NCBI RefSeq assembly: GCF_000143085.1 | Contig: NC_014315.1 | Location: 1,487,001-1,551,000, forward strand | DNA length: 64,000 nucleotides | Source of the DNA: Nitrosococcus watsonii C-113 | GTDB taxonomy: Bacteria > Pseudomonadota > Gammaproteobacteria > Nitrosococcales > Nitrosococcaceae | Reading direction: 5' to 3' | Shown here: in pieces, positions 37,991 through 48,222 of the stretch | How positions within the stretch are numbered: the first letter of the stretch is position 1 | Layout: each line of letters begins with the position of its first letter | Notes under the pieces: generated by a model | The model's input: only the letters and a program-made list of their open reading frames with translations | What the model was told of the DNA's origin: nothing | The model's database searches: none | Program-made: the position numbers and the translations under genes

Positions 37991-38613
37991 ATGAAGCTTG
38001 TCGCTAACCTCAAATTGAACCCGACGCCTGATCAAGAACGCGCTTTGCGTTTGACGCTTGAACGTTGTAATGTGGCATGTAACTGGCTTTCCGAACGGGC
38101 TTGGCAGACCAAGACCTTTCGGCAGTTCGATTTGCATAAAATCTCCTATCAAGACCTTCGCGTTAAATTTCAACTGTCCGCGCAAGTAGCGGTGCGTTGC
38201 ATTGCCAAAGTAGCAGATGCTTATAAGCTGGATCAGAAAACTAAATGCACCTTTCGAAAGCATTCGGCCCAGCCTTATGATGATCGGATCTTGCGCTTTG
38301 TTACTGATGAGAAAGTCTCTCTCTGGCTGCTCTCTGGCAGAGAAAAGATTGGCTACGTGTGTGGCGATCACCAACACCAATTGCTTGCACACCGAAAAGG
38401 CGAGGTCGATTTGATGTTCGTGCGTGGCAAGTGGTATTTGGCCGCCGTGTGCGACTTTAACGATCCTAAGCTGAGTTTCGGTGTGTGGAATGCGGGCACA
38501 GCAACAACGCAGACCATAACGCCGCTGGCAACATTGCCAGAAGGGGTATCGTAACTGATCCTATGTTTGCGCATGAGTGTGTTCCTTGTGCAGTGGAAAG
38601 CCGTCTGCTTTAG
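37991..38613 (+). pseudogene. tnpB: TnpB with the RuvC core deleted
   Basis: The N-terminal half is a normal TnpB: MKLVANLKLNPTPDQERAL and onward to LMFVRGKWYLAAVCDFNDPK near residue 161. The frame then jumps at about 38471-38476 into TTTCGGTGTGTGG. In the next reading frame this continues FRCVECGHSNNADHNAAGN, then IARRG and finally MFAHECVPCAVESRLL to TAG 38613, which is the second half of the zinc ribbon and the normal TnpB C terminus. About 200 residues with the RuvC aspartate and glutamate and the first CxxC are missing. The frame actually read stops early, at 38554 after 187 codons. It cannot be an active nuclease. Confidence 0.85.
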
Positions 38614-38620
38614 CTGACGG
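38601..38620 (+). other. Right-end hairpin / reRNA (omegaRNA) scaffold region of the TnpB element
   Basis: CCGTC pairs with GACGG around TGCTTTAGCT, overlapping the TnpB stop. In IS605-group elements the tnpB 3' end and right end encode the guide RNA, with the guide lying just outside the element. Here that would be the antisense of the pdxA 3' end. Presence of the hairpin is seen; RNA production is inference. Confidence 0.45.
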
Positions 38621-38625
38621 AACAG

Positions 38626-39621
38626 TTACTTTGGCGGCTGCTGTCTCTCTGCCATTGCTAACGCCGCCTCCACAGCAGCTTGCAAGCTACCGCTTTCTAC
38701 CGGGCCATTACCAGCAAGATCCAAAGCGGTGCCATGATCCACTGAAGTACGAATAATAGGCAGCCCCAAGGTAATATTGACCGCTTGCCCAAAACCTACA
38801 TGTTTAAGCACGGGCAACCCCTGATCATGGTACATAGCGAGCACTGCATCCGCTTCTTTCAGGTAACGGGGCACAAACAAGGTATCCGCCGGCAAGGGTC
38901 CGAGTAACTGCATCCCCTGAGCCCGGAGAGTTGCCAGAACCGGCTCGATGATTTCCATCTCCTCACGCCCCAAATGCCCTCCCTCCCCTGCATGGGGATT
39001 CAAGCCGCAGACTAAAATACGCGGCTTGGAAATTCCAAAACGCCGCCTCAAATCCCCGTGCAGTATCCGCAGCGTCCCCTCCAATCCTTGGCGAGTGATC
39101 GCGGCACTGACCTCACGCAAGGGTAAATGGGTAGTGGCTAACGCAACCCGCAGTCCGGGTGCGGTCAACATCATCACTACTTGGGAGCGGTTGCACAACT
39201 GGGCTAAAAATTCAGTATGACCACTAAAAGACACGCCTGACTGATTGATAATCCCTTTATGGACGGGACCGGTAACCAAGGCGGAAAACTCTCCTTGCAA
39301 GCAACCTGCTACGCTGCGCCGCAAACACGCTAAAACATACGCCGTATTCCCTGGAGACAAACAGCCCGCGGTAACAGGGACGGGGGCTCGCAACGGGAGA
39401 ACCTTCAATGTCCCGGAGACCCCTGGCTCCGGCGGCCGGGCAGGATCATAGGACTCAAACACCAGGGCTAACCCTCGCTGCTGCGCCCGTTGGCGTAGAA
39501 CTTCTGGATCGGCCACCACAACCAACTCATATTCTCGCCGCTGGCAAGCCAATTGGATCGAGATATCCGGACCAATGCCAGCAGGCTCACCAGGAGTAAG
39601 GGCCAATCGCAGGCAAGCCAT
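38626..39621 (-). CDS. pdxA: 4-hydroxythreonine-4-phosphate dehydrogenase PdxA
   Basis: NAD-dependent enzyme of the DXP-dependent pyridoxal phosphate pathway, which shares deoxyxylulose 5-phosphate with the MEP route (dxs is in this window). [20 protein letters not shown] starts the protein. [52 protein letters not shown] and [21 protein letters not shown] supply the metal histidines and substrate site. Length 331 is normal. The stop TAA (38626-38628) lies in the ACAGTTAC at the right edge of the TnpB remnant, so the last codon or stop may have been donated by the insertion. It is preceded by surA at a 21-base gap. Confidence 0.95.
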   Translation of the reverse strand: MACLRLALTPGEPAGIGPDISIQLACQRREYELVVVADPEVLRQRAQQRGLALVFESYDPARPPEPGVSGTLKVLPLRAPVPVTAGCLSPGNTAYVLACLRRSVAGCLQGEFSALVTGPVHKGIINQSGVSFSGHTEFLAQLCNRSQVVMMLTAPGLRVALATTHLPLREVSAAITRQGLEGTLRILHGDLRRRFGISKPRILVCGLNPHAGEGGHLGREEMEIIEPVLATLRAQGMQLLGPLPADTLFVPRYLKEADAVLAMYHDQGLPVLKHVGFGQAVNITLGLPIIRTSVDHGTALDLAGNGPVESGSLQAAVEAALAMAERQQPPK

Positions 39622-39642
39622 AATTAATTACTACCACCTCTT

Positions 39643-40923
39643 TCAGTTATCTACACGATACTCTACATAGGCTTCATCTCGAAGCTGACGGAGCCAATTT
39701 TCCAGTTCTTCTTCGACCTTACGCTGGTGAATCTCCGTCTTCGCTCGATTACGGTTAAATTCTTCGGTTACATTTTCTTGCCGCCGATCCAAAACTTGCA
39801 CCACATGCCAGCCAAACTGAGTTTTAAAAGGTTCACTGATTTCCCCCGGCTCAAGGGAGCGCATCGCTTCTTCAAAACGAGGGATCATCTGTCCTGGACT
39901 GACCCAACCAAGATCGCCACCTTTCAAGGCACTGGCTTTATCATCAGAATGGGCCTGCGCCAGTTCAGAAAAATCATCGCCGCTTAAAATTCGCTGGCGT
40001 AGCTGGCTAAGCCGAAGCTGCACCTCCTGCTCGCTGGCCAATTCGTCGGCGCGAAGCAGAATATGGCGGGCCTGGGTCTGGGTAACGAGCTGCTGCCCCC
40101 CCTCACCTCGATACTCCAGGAGCTTTACGATGTGGAAACCGCTAGGGCTGCGAATGAGCTTACTTATTTCACCTACCTGAAGTTGAGGAACTACATCGAC
40201 GAACAACGTGGGAAGCTGTCCCACTTTGCGCCAACCCAAATCGCCCCCCTCTAACGCTTGTTGCCCATCGGAGTAGGTGACCGCCACCTTCTGAAAATCC
40301 GTTCCTTCCCGCAGCTGCTGTAATACCTGCTCAGCCTTGGCCTTGGCCCCTTGAACCTGCTCCGGCGAAGCAGCTTCAGGCACTGTAATCAAAATATGGG
40401 CCAAATGATATTGAGCATCCTGGTTGCCGTGTTTTTTCTGGGTTGCCAAAAAATTATCGATCTCTGCCTTGCTCACGCTCACCCGGTCATTCACCTCCCG
40501 TTTATGGAGTTGGGAAATGATCAGCTCCTTACGGATATTCTCGCGAAAGTTAGGAAAATCATAACCATCTTGCTCTAAGACATTGCGAAATTGACTCAAC
40601 GTGAGCCCATTATTCTGAGCAATCCGGCCCAAGGCTTCATTGAGGGTTTCATCACCCACCTGAATACCCGTGCGGGCAGCCAACTGTAGTTGCAACTGTT
40701 CCATGACCAACCGCTCCAATACCTGCCGCTCTAGCACATAGCCTGGAGGAAGTGACGTTCCCTGAGCCGCCAATTGGTCCTGAACGGTACGGACCATCTG
40801 CTCTAATTCGCTTTCCAGCACTATATCCTCATTCACTACCGCTACGATACGATCAAGGCTCATAGTCGCAAAACTACCCATAGTCCAAAATAGGACAACA
40901 ATAGCAACCAGCACTTTTCCCAT
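39643..40923 (-). CDS. surA: Periplasmic chaperone / peptidyl-prolyl isomerase SurA
   Basis: Chaperone that escorts outer membrane beta-barrel proteins, including LptD, to the BAM complex. The N-terminal hydrophobic export segment (VLVAIVVLFWTMGSFAT) is followed by the SurA N domain (LDRIVAVVNEDIVLESELEQ). Two parvulin domains follow: about 175-275 (YHLAHILITVPEAASPEQV...GGDLGWR) and 285-385 (TQARHILLRADE...GGDLGWVSPGQMIPRFEEA). Length 426 is standard. Gene order lptD-surA-pdxA-ksgA on one strand is the conserved gammaproteobacterial operon. Confidence 0.96.
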   Translation of the reverse strand: MGKVLVAIVVLFWTMGSFATMSLDRIVAVVNEDIVLESELEQMVRTVQDQLAAQGTSLPPGYVLERQVLERLVMEQLQLQLAARTGIQVGDETLNEALGRIAQNNGLTLSQFRNVLEQDGYDFPNFRENIRKELIISQLHKREVNDRVSVSKAEIDNFLATQKKHGNQDAQYHLAHILITVPEAASPEQVQGAKAKAEQVLQQLREGTDFQKVAVTYSDGQQALEGGDLGWRKVGQLPTLFVDVVPQLQVGEISKLIRSPSGFHIVKLLEYRGEGGQQLVTQTQARHILLRADELASEQEVQLRLSQLRQRILSGDDFSELAQAHSDDKASALKGGDLGWVSPGQMIPRFEEAMRSLEPGEISEPFKTQFGWHVVQVLDRRQENVTEEFNRNRAKTEIHQRKVEEELENWLRQLRDEAYVEYRVDN

Positions 40924-41003
40924 AGCTACTCCCTCATCTGCTCAGATGGTGAGATTACCAGCTACGATAAAAATTCCAATAACCATTACTGCATATTCAC
41001 CAG

Positions 41004-43220
41004 TTAGAATTGTTCGCTATAGCCCAATACCGAGCGTTCTAGCAGCCTTTCCACGTTTTGGCCCACATTGCCTAATCCTTTTAACTCCAGTTGGACCAAA
41101 ATCGAATTATTTCTGTCTCCCTCGATATTGGTAATATAGCTGCGGCCCACCAACCGTATTGCCCAGCAACAGCTGTCATATTCCACCCCCCCCAGCATTT
41201 CAAGGAGACGGCCATCGGTAATTGACTGATACCAGCGCCCCACCACATTCCAGTTATCCGCAATCGGATAGCGCCCAGAGACATCAACTTGTTCTAGAAA
41301 ATCCCGGCGAAAACGGTAATTAATATTAAATAGACCGCCCTCATTGCCACGGTAGTGCAGCTCAGCCGCGCCTAGAGCAGTTTGTTCTGTATGAGGATCA
41401 AAACGCAATTCTCCTCGCAGGGACCACGCCTGGGCTAATCGAGCAGCTACTTCTCCAATAACCAGCGAGCTTGAATCTGTCTCCTCGGCAAAACCAGGCA
41501 TTGTAACCTTACGATCACGAAAAAACTGAATCTGGCCAATAGATGCCCGAAGTAGCTCCGCCCCCGTATTGGACTGAAGCAAACGAGTCGTAACCGCCAG
41601 TGTAAGCTGATTGGCATCGTTAAGACGATCGGCGCCGGTAAAACGGTTGGGTTGGAAAAGCCGGCTGAAATAAAAATCCAGCGGGGCGCTATCAAAAACT
41701 GGAAGAGCTTCCTGGTTTTCAAAAGGGACATACAGATAGTAGGCGCGTGGCTCCAGCGTTTGGCGTACATCATTTCCCCACAAAGTTAGCGAACGCTCAA
41801 ATATGGCCCCTGTATCCATGCTAAAAATAGGCAAGGTGCGGCTCAATGTACTGTCCGTGCCTGCAGGAGCATGCTCCAGAAAATAGCGGGTATCCCGCAC
41901 ACCGATGCTAGGCGTGAAGAAAGTGCCCGGAGTCCGAAAAGGCAAGCTCACAGTCGGCCAAAAATCTAAGCGCAACGCCCCCGTGGGCGGGCCGGCATCC
42001 CGACCAAAGCGTACTACTTCCCCGTGAAAATCCACATCCAGCCCTAACAACTGATCCGGGAAAAACCCGTCCACCAAGAATTGAGGCAAACGTTGATACG
42101 GCCGCGCGGAGGCGGGGATGCTCCGATCAATGGTTTGAAATCCTTGAAAACGCCCTAGGGCATTCCAGCCGTTGCCTTGATAGCCTATGTCCAAGGAATT
42201 ATTTAAAACGGTGGTACTCGCAATACTCAAGCTATTCCCGAAATCCTCAAAATATCTATCGTCAGAAACAAGATTGAGATCAAGGTTGGTAAACCATCGC
42301 GGTCGGGGACTACCGCTGTGGCGATAGGAAAAAGCGCCGCGATAATCATCTCTTTTCGCATCATGGGGCAAAAAAGAACCCCTTATTCGACCGAAATTAC
42401 TAGGATTAAGATAGCGCACTTCCCCCTCCATCATGGGGCCTCTCTGGGAGAGATAACGGGGAGTCAGGGTAGCATCCAGATTGGGCGCGATATTCCAATA
42501 ATAGGGGGTGCTAGCATCTATGCCTGAATTACTGGATCTTCCGGCTGAAGGTACAAGAAAGCCGGATTTACGCCTGTCATCGATAGGAAAACGTAGAAAA
42601 GGGACATAGAACACCGTCGTATCCCAGAGTTTAAGGCGAGCGCCGCGAGCCCAACCCACCCCTTCTTCGTGATCCAAACTCACTCGATCCGCCTTCAACT
42701 GCCAAGCATGGTTTCCAATATCGCAAGTCGTAAAGGTGGCCTCCCGCAGCTCGGTCTTGATAGAACTCTCCCGTTCTACCTCCCCCGCCTCTCCACGGGC
42801 ATGATAATCCCGCAGAAAATAACGGGCGTTTTCCGCCTCACCAATATCGGTCTCCAAATTTACTTTAGCGGAATCACTAATAACATCCATGGTGGCGTCC
42901 TGATAGCGCACATCGCCAAAAGCTTCCACAGTATCATTCGGCTTATCGTAAAACACCTCATCAGCATCTAACCACTGCCCCCGGCGTCTAAATTTAACAT
43001 CGCCGCTAAAAACGGAGACCCCATCTTTTTCGGATTCGACTCGATCAGCCTCAACATTCACCGGCCCCCTAGGCTCAGGGTCTAGCAATTCCTCTGAAGC
43101 TGGTTCGATAAACGATCCGCACTTCTCCCACTGGGGTATCTGTGCCCGAGCTATAGGGACTAACCCTGACAGAAAGAAAAAAAGCCCCGCGAATAAAATA
43201 ATGTTTTTTTTATGTTCCAC
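41004..43220 (-). CDS. lptD: LPS-assembly outer membrane protein LptD
   Basis: Outer membrane barrel that, with LptE, inserts LPS into the outer leaflet. Signal peptide NIILFAGLFFFLSGLVPIARA, then the OstA/LptA-like beta-jellyroll (GPVNVEADRVESEKDGVSVF, DADEVFYDKPNDTVEAFGDV), the motif FYVPFLRFPIDDRRKSGFL, and a long C-terminal beta barrel ending in LERSVLGYSEQF with a terminal phenylalanine. Cysteines at the N-terminal plug side (EKCGS), in TTCDIG and near the C terminus (EYDSCCWAIRL) are consistent with the disulfides needed for function. Length 738 is typical. It heads the operon with surA. Confidence 0.95.
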   Translation of the reverse strand: MEHKKNIILFAGLFFFLSGLVPIARAQIPQWEKCGSFIEPASEELLDPEPRGPVNVEADRVESEKDGVSVFSGDVKFRRRGQWLDADEVFYDKPNDTVEAFGDVRYQDATMDVISDSAKVNLETDIGEAENARYFLRDYHARGEAGEVERESSIKTELREATFTTCDIGNHAWQLKADRVSLDHEEGVGWARGARLKLWDTTVFYVPFLRFPIDDRRKSGFLVPSAGRSSNSGIDASTPYYWNIAPNLDATLTPRYLSQRGPMMEGEVRYLNPSNFGRIRGSFLPHDAKRDDYRGAFSYRHSGSPRPRWFTNLDLNLVSDDRYFEDFGNSLSIASTTVLNNSLDIGYQGNGWNALGRFQGFQTIDRSIPASARPYQRLPQFLVDGFFPDQLLGLDVDFHGEVVRFGRDAGPPTGALRLDFWPTVSLPFRTPGTFFTPSIGVRDTRYFLEHAPAGTDSTLSRTLPIFSMDTGAIFERSLTLWGNDVRQTLEPRAYYLYVPFENQEALPVFDSAPLDFYFSRLFQPNRFTGADRLNDANQLTLAVTTRLLQSNTGAELLRASIGQIQFFRDRKVTMPGFAEETDSSSLVIGEVAARLAQAWSLRGELRFDPHTEQTALGAAELHYRGNEGGLFNINYRFRRDFLEQVDVSGRYPIADNWNVVGRWYQSITDGRLLEMLGGVEYDSCCWAIRLVGRSYITNIEGDRNNSILVQLELKGLGNVGQNVERLLERSVLGYSEQF

Positions 43221-43394
43221 ACTGTATGAGTATTATTTAATGGTGCGTAAAAATCGCACAGAATACCCTGATCTTCAGAATTTATTAACAAATTACATGA
43301 AATTCTCAGTCTACAGCGGTGGTGAGCCAGCAAAAACCAGCACCCAAACCTTAGATTTAGCGAAAATGCTTTGCGTTTAACTATAAAAGAAATC

Positions 43395-43423
43395 TTGACA
43401 TATTGCCGTCAAACACATATAGT
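43395..43423 (+). promoter_or_regulatory. Sigma-70 promoter of the tRNA-Ala/tRNA-Glu unit
   Basis: TTGACA at 43395-43400 and TATAGT at 43418-43423 are separated by exactly 17 bases. Transcription would start just before the tRNA-Ala gene at 43440. The -35 is perfect and the -10 nearly so, as expected for a stable RNA promoter. Confidence 0.8.
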
Positions 43424-43439
43424 GCACGTTTCTTTTGCA

Positions 43440-43515
<76 letters not shown>

Positions 43516-43565
43516 GGTACCCGGTGCATCAAGGTGTATCACAAACCCAGGCAACAATAGAAACT

Positions 43566-43642
43566 GTCCCCATCGTCTAGACGGCCTAGGACACCGCCCT
43601 TTCACGGCGGTAACAGGGGTTCGAATCCCCTTGGGGACGCCA
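43566..43642 (+). tRNA. tRNA-Glu(TTC)
   Basis: Acceptor GTCCCCA pairs with TGGGGAC, the anticodon stem CCGCC/GGCGG encloses CTTTCAC with anticodon TTC, and the T arm is CAGGGGTTCGAATCCCCTT. CCA is encoded at 43640-43642. It is the second gene of the tRNA pair driven from the promoter at 43395. Confidence 0.96.
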
Positions 43643-43983
43643 CTTCAACGGCGCAGGAGAAATCTTGCGGTGCAGTACCCTGCTACTGACAATGAGCCAC
43701 CACCCTACCATCAGCTCGATTACGTGGTCGGCGGTCCTCCATAGCCAGGCACCAAGAATGGCGGCAGTAAAACTAAAACAAAACACTCCTTCCAGCCAAC
43801 GCCTATTAGGGAACAGCCGCGTTGATAGGATACTTATCCAGCGCAGTATTCTAGACAGCAACACAATCAATAAAATAGCTTCCATAAGCAATATTCTGAC
43901 ACTCATAAAATCCAAGATAACCAGAAGCGAAGTCTACGAAATGGCTATCGTATTAGAAATGCTCTCTGGGAAAGCATGCCCCT
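43643..43983. other. Region between tRNA-Glu and the CRISPR array
   Basis: About 340 bases. A minus-strand frame (43915 to 43586) encodes hydrophobic helices in its first ~90 codons, but its last 18 codons are the antisense of tRNA-Glu and it has no clear ribosome site. It may be a gene remnant or chance. No further CRISPR repeats, terminator or other RNA is visible. Confidence 0.4.
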
Positions 43984-44073
43984 CGGTTCATCCCCACGCC
44001 TGTGGGGAACGGGGGGAAGTAGAAGTGATGGAAACCGATGATCTCGGTTCATCCCCACGCCTGTGGGGAACGG
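43984..44073 (-). CRISPR. Minimal type I-E CRISPR array: two repeats, one spacer
   Basis: Two identical 29-base repeats at 43984-44012 and 44045-44073 enclose one 32-base spacer (44013-44044). On the minus strand the repeat reads CCGTTCCCCACAGGCGTGGG then GATGAACCG, the type I-E form with a CCCCAC/GTGGGG stem and an ATGAACCG end. The 61-base repeat-to-repeat period is standard for I-E. It lies beyond cas2 in the same direction as the cas genes, with the leader on the cas2 side. No degenerate repeats were found beyond 43984, so the array has either collapsed or never grown. Confidence 0.9.
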
Positions 44074-44189
44074 ACTTATTCTAACTTTTTGTTAAATAAA
44101 ACAAAAAGTGGTTCTTAAATTTCCACCGAGAAATTGACTGAACCGATAAGCCTTTTCGATAGTGTAGCAGTTCTTTTAATTCCTTATTT
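44074..44189 (-). promoter_or_regulatory. CRISPR leader
   Basis: A 116-base AT-rich stretch between the cas2 stop and the first repeat, the normal I-E leader position. It includes a self-complementary ACTTTTTGTTAAATAAAACAAAAAGT-type hairpin (44083-44109). The array promoter and any IHF site should lie here; I could not fix either by eye. Confidence 0.6.
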
Positions 44190-45384
<1,195 letters not shown>

Positions 45385-45387
45385 GGG

Positions 45388-45990
45388 TTAAATCCTCGCC
45401 AGACTCAAAAGACCACAGCCAAAAGCTTTGGCGGGGCCAATTCCCGTTTGGATCAACGCCGCCAAAACACGGGGATTAACTACCTGGAAGACCCCATCAA
45501 AGGTAACGGTCACCAATTTACCAGCCTTGCCATTTTTTCTAAAATATAAGGGTGGCCGCAGCGTTGGGATAACGCTCTCTAACATTGCAGCCCCACTCAG
45601 CTTGCGTGATAACCATGCTTCTTGCTGTTCCTCCTGTAGCAACGGCACCCGGCATGACTTCACCACCCCTTTCCGATTTAGCCGGCCTTCACCGTCGCGA
45701 ATGGTTTTGATGGGATTGGCGATAAGCCGGAAGCGCAAAAACTGGCCACTATGCAGGGAAAGTGGATAGTCCCGGCGAGCTACGACTCTAATACCTGCGG
45801 CCGCCTCCCCTGGGGCTGCTTCTGATTGCAGCAGCAATTGGACGTTTTGACCTGGTCGGGGGCATTCCATTCGAAATAAAAAACTGCGCTCGGCAACTCC
45901 CTGGCCCGGAAACAGTTGCCAGAGAGAGCGATGCCATTGATAGGGATCGCGGGCATAGCGCCAGTCGATTTCAATCTTGCTCAGGTACAT
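45388..45990 (-). CDS. cas6e: CRISPR pre-crRNA endoribonuclease Cas6e (CasE/Cse3)
   Basis: Cleaves repeat RNA and stays bound to the 3' hairpin of crRNA. ATG 45990 is the start: MYLSKIEIDWRYARDPYQWHR matches Cas6e N termini, and it overlaps the end of cas5 by 20 bases. The histidine of QWHRSLWQLFPG is the probable general base. The C terminus IGPAKAFGCGLLSLARI is the glycine-rich loop. Length 200 is usual. The frame is open. Confidence 0.93.
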   Translation of the reverse strand: MYLSKIEIDWRYARDPYQWHRSLWQLFPGQGVAERSFLFRMECPRPGQNVQLLLQSEAAPGEAAAGIRVVARRDYPLSLHSGQFLRFRLIANPIKTIRDGEGRLNRKGVVKSCRVPLLQEEQQEAWLSRKLSGAAMLESVIPTLRPPLYFRKNGKAGKLVTVTFDGVFQVVNPRVLAALIQTGIGPAKAFGCGLLSLARI

Positions 45991-46639
45991 GGCTTTCCCC
46001 TCGGCTACTGGAGTGGATATAGGCCCGTCGACTAGCAAACTGTCGGGGCCGAACGATGATGGGCTCATCCCGAAGGCGCAATTGCGGTAACTCAGCTTCC
46101 CCTTCCTCGCTATAGATCACGCCGCCTAAGGGTTCGACGAGACTTAAGGCAGCAAGACTATCAGCCGCCTCAACGACGGCTTCGAACAACGGTCGCTGCA
46201 AAGGACAACTGCGCCGGCCTAGATAAGGCGTAAACACTGGTTGCTGCACTGCCTGAATCAGCGCAGCCAAGGGAATAGGGGCTGCCGCCGCTGCTTTCAC
46301 GGCGACCGTGAAGGAAGCGTCACACAGGTATTCCCGCCGGGAGACCACGGGATAGTGGCTAATTTTTCCCCCAACCTTGCGGGCATCGAGAACCGTATGA
46401 AAATCGGCCAGCTTAACGGGAGAGAAGGTGCGCTCATCTGCCCGCACGGAAAAGCGTATACTCTGGGCCAAGGCTAATTGCCCGGCCTCGTCGTCCCGGC
46501 GCAGGCCCAGGCAGGCCCCCAGCAACCCCAGCAATCCACTACGGCTAGGAAAGTTCAAGCTTGGGCGGTAAACCTCATAGGTATGGCTGCCCCAAGCTTG
46601 CATCATGCCGGCAAGCTTTAGCATTAAAAAGGATTGCAT
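45971..46639 (-). CDS. cas5: Cascade subunit Cas5e (CasD)
   Basis: A 222-residue RAMP protein that caps the 5' handle of crRNA. LMLKLAGMMQAWGSHTYEVYR and PSRSGLLGLLGACLGLRRDD are the Cas5e N-terminal signature, with SRREYLCDASFTVAV and PVFTPYLGRRSCPLQRPLF following. The frame is intact. It starts nine bases after cas7 and overlaps cas6e. Confidence 0.95.
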   Translation of the reverse strand: MQSFLMLKLAGMMQAWGSHTYEVYRPSLNFPSRSGLLGLLGACLGLRRDDEAGQLALAQSIRFSVRADERTFSPVKLADFHTVLDARKVGGKISHYPVVSRREYLCDASFTVAVKAAAAAPIPLAALIQAVQQPVFTPYLGRRSCPLQRPLFEAVVEAADSLAALSLVEPLGGVIYSEEGEAELPQLRLRDEPIIVRPRQFASRRAYIHSSSRGESHVPEQD

Positions 46640-46648
46640 GCTGGCCTC

Positions 46649-47752
46649 CTAGGAAAGCGGGTTTCCATGCCTCACCCAATCGGCCAATCCTGCCAGAGTA
46701 TCATGGTATGCCATCTTCTCTGGCAGGGTGCCGGGGCTGGCCAGGGTAAACAAGGCCGCCTGCTCATCTAGTCCGTACCCGCGATGCATCTGTTGCCAAT
46801 ATTGCAATAATTTATCCACCGAGGGTTCCTTGAAACCGCCCGCCTTACCCTTTTGCACGGGAGCCTCGAAGGCGTTGGCGAGCGATACCGGGATATCGGC
46901 GAAACTCACCAGGACGCAATCAGCCAGATTATGGGCAGCAAAGCTCTGCTGTTTGGCGGACGGCACCACCGTGGCTAGCAGATGGGCCAAATGCTTAGCG
47001 ATCTCCAGTGCCCGCTCCCGTGGAGTACCGCCAAGATTTTCCTGTAATTGCTGGATATTCAAGCTGGCATAGCGGTAAAAAACTCCACTGGAAAACTCTT
47101 GGGTATTGAGATGCCCCGCCCCTATCTCACCGGCATCGGCTACGAGATCATCCACGGCAGTAAACCAGTCGATGTCGCTGTCCACGGCATGGGTAGTCAT
47201 GGCATGGGCCACCGCCAGAGCGCCATCCACTGGCGTCATAATCCCCGAGGTGGTCATGCGCCCGGAAAGGGCGATGTCAAGCCCTTGGGAAGTTGCCGCG
47301 CGGAATTCGGCGGATTCTTTAGCAATTTTTTTAGCGAGTTTTTTATTGTCAAATCCTTCTTCAGTCTCGCCCATCTTGATCGCCTCGCAGTATTTAGCCA
47401 CTTCGGCGACCACCCAGGGCGCAACCGCGTCAGCTTCCGTATCATCAGCAATGCCTTCCTTGTCCGATAGCCATTGAATAGCTTTGATGACCAAGTCCTG
47501 GGAATAACGATCCTCCAATTCATGAACGCACTTTTTAGTAAACCGGCCCAGCTCTCGAGTCCTCACCGAGGGTTTTCCCAGGTATTCCCGATAGTAATCA
47601 CTATGGCGGATAGCCCGTTTCAGGCTTTGGCTGGAGATACGCACCCGCCGCACGCCACCAAAAACCGCGGATTTTTGCATGTTCATGTCATCCCGGTTGA
47701 GGCAAGAAGGGCTGTGGGAGATCAGCACATGGAAATTAATAAAATTTTTCAT
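46649..47752 (-). CDS. cas7: Cascade backbone subunit Cas7e (CasC/Cse4)
   Basis: Backbone RAMP of Cascade, six copies along the crRNA. FINFHVLISHSPSCLNRDDM and VFGGVRRVRISSQSLKRAIR are diagnostic of the Cse4/CasC family. The body continues with GRMTTSGIMTPVDGALAVAH and ends in a normal C-terminal domain. Length 367 is typical and the frame is open. It starts 29 bases after cse2. Confidence 0.95.
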   Translation of the reverse strand: MKNFINFHVLISHSPSCLNRDDMNMQKSAVFGGVRRVRISSQSLKRAIRHSDYYREYLGKPSVRTRELGRFTKKCVHELEDRYSQDLVIKAIQWLSDKEGIADDTEADAVAPWVVAEVAKYCEAIKMGETEEGFDNKKLAKKIAKESAEFRAATSQGLDIALSGRMTTSGIMTPVDGALAVAHAMTTHAVDSDIDWFTAVDDLVADAGEIGAGHLNTQEFSSGVFYRYASLNIQQLQENLGGTPRERALEIAKHLAHLLATVVPSAKQQSFAAHNLADCVLVSFADIPVSLANAFEAPVQKGKAGGFKEPSVDKLLQYWQQMHRGYGLDEQAALFTLASPGTLPEKMAYHDTLAGLADWVRHGNPLS

Positions 47753-47781
47753 TACCTATTACTCTTCGCATTATGGGCTTA

Positions 47782-48222
47782 TCAGGCCGCGGATTCACCG
47801 CTATGGACAAGGTAAAACTCTTCCAGCAGGCGGCGCTTGTCCTCTGGCCGCCAAAAATAGAGTTGCCAGCCAAATCGCTGCCAATTCACTGTAGGCTCTA
47901 CCTGTTGTAGTAAACGGCGCAGCTGGAGGAGATCATTAGGAGAAGTGCTGCGAATGACCTGGAACAGGCGTTGCTCATGGATACGGTGCTTTGCCAATTG
48001 CGCTCCCAAGGGGAGCGCCTCATGGGCATGTTTGAGCCAAGGCAGGCAAAATGCTACCCGCAGCCATTTTTCAGAGGCCCTTTGTCCTGGAAGCAGCCGG
48101 TAAAAACCAGGGATGCTGGCCAAACCTTCCGGCGAGCGCACCCGGCGCAGCTCGGCCCGTGGGCCATTAGCAAGTTGCTCGTACCTGAAGCGCAGGGCAG
48201 CGAAATCAATGGACGTCGACAT
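47782..48222 (-). CDS. cse2: Cascade small subunit Cas11e (CasB/Cse2)
   Basis: A 146-residue all-helical protein of the Cse2 family, which binds the displaced DNA strand in the R-loop. LRRVRSPEGLASIPGFYRLLP and FGWQLYFWRPEDKRRLLEEFY are family-like segments. The ATG lies inside the end of the cas8e frame (17-base overlap). The length is a little below the E. coli protein. The frame is open. Confidence 0.88.
   Translation of the reverse strand: MSTSIDFAALRFRYEQLANGPRAELRRVRSPEGLASIPGFYRLLPGQRASEKWLRVAFCLPWLKHAHEALPLGAQLAKHRIHEQRLFQVIRSTSPNDLLQLRRLLQQVEPTVNWQRFGWQLYFWRPEDKRRLLEEFYLVHSGESAA

Larger units (their letters stand above)
37899..38629 (+). mobile_element. Internally deleted IS605/IS1341-type (TnpB-only) element
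   Basis: The insert lies between the pdxA stop and the ksgA start, genes normally adjacent. Its left part holds a hairpin-forming stretch (GCCTCC...GGGGGC within about 37919-37934). Its right end has CCGTCTGCTTTAGCTGACGG, the sub-terminal hairpin typical of this group. It carries only a TnpB gene, with no TnpA, and that gene has lost its core. Exact edges are approximate because these elements make no target duplication. Confidence 0.72.

Noticed and set aside
41081-41287. Small antisense or alternate-frame ORFs in lptD and cas genes as overlapping genes.
   Set aside because: No ribosome sites or family motifs; high-GC coding DNA commonly leaves such open frames.
43586-43915. A 109-codon minus-strand membrane protein gene next to tRNA-Glu.
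   Set aside because: Its last 18 codons are tRNA-Glu antisense and no ribosome site is seen. The hydrophobic part could be a remnant, so it is only mentioned in the region note.
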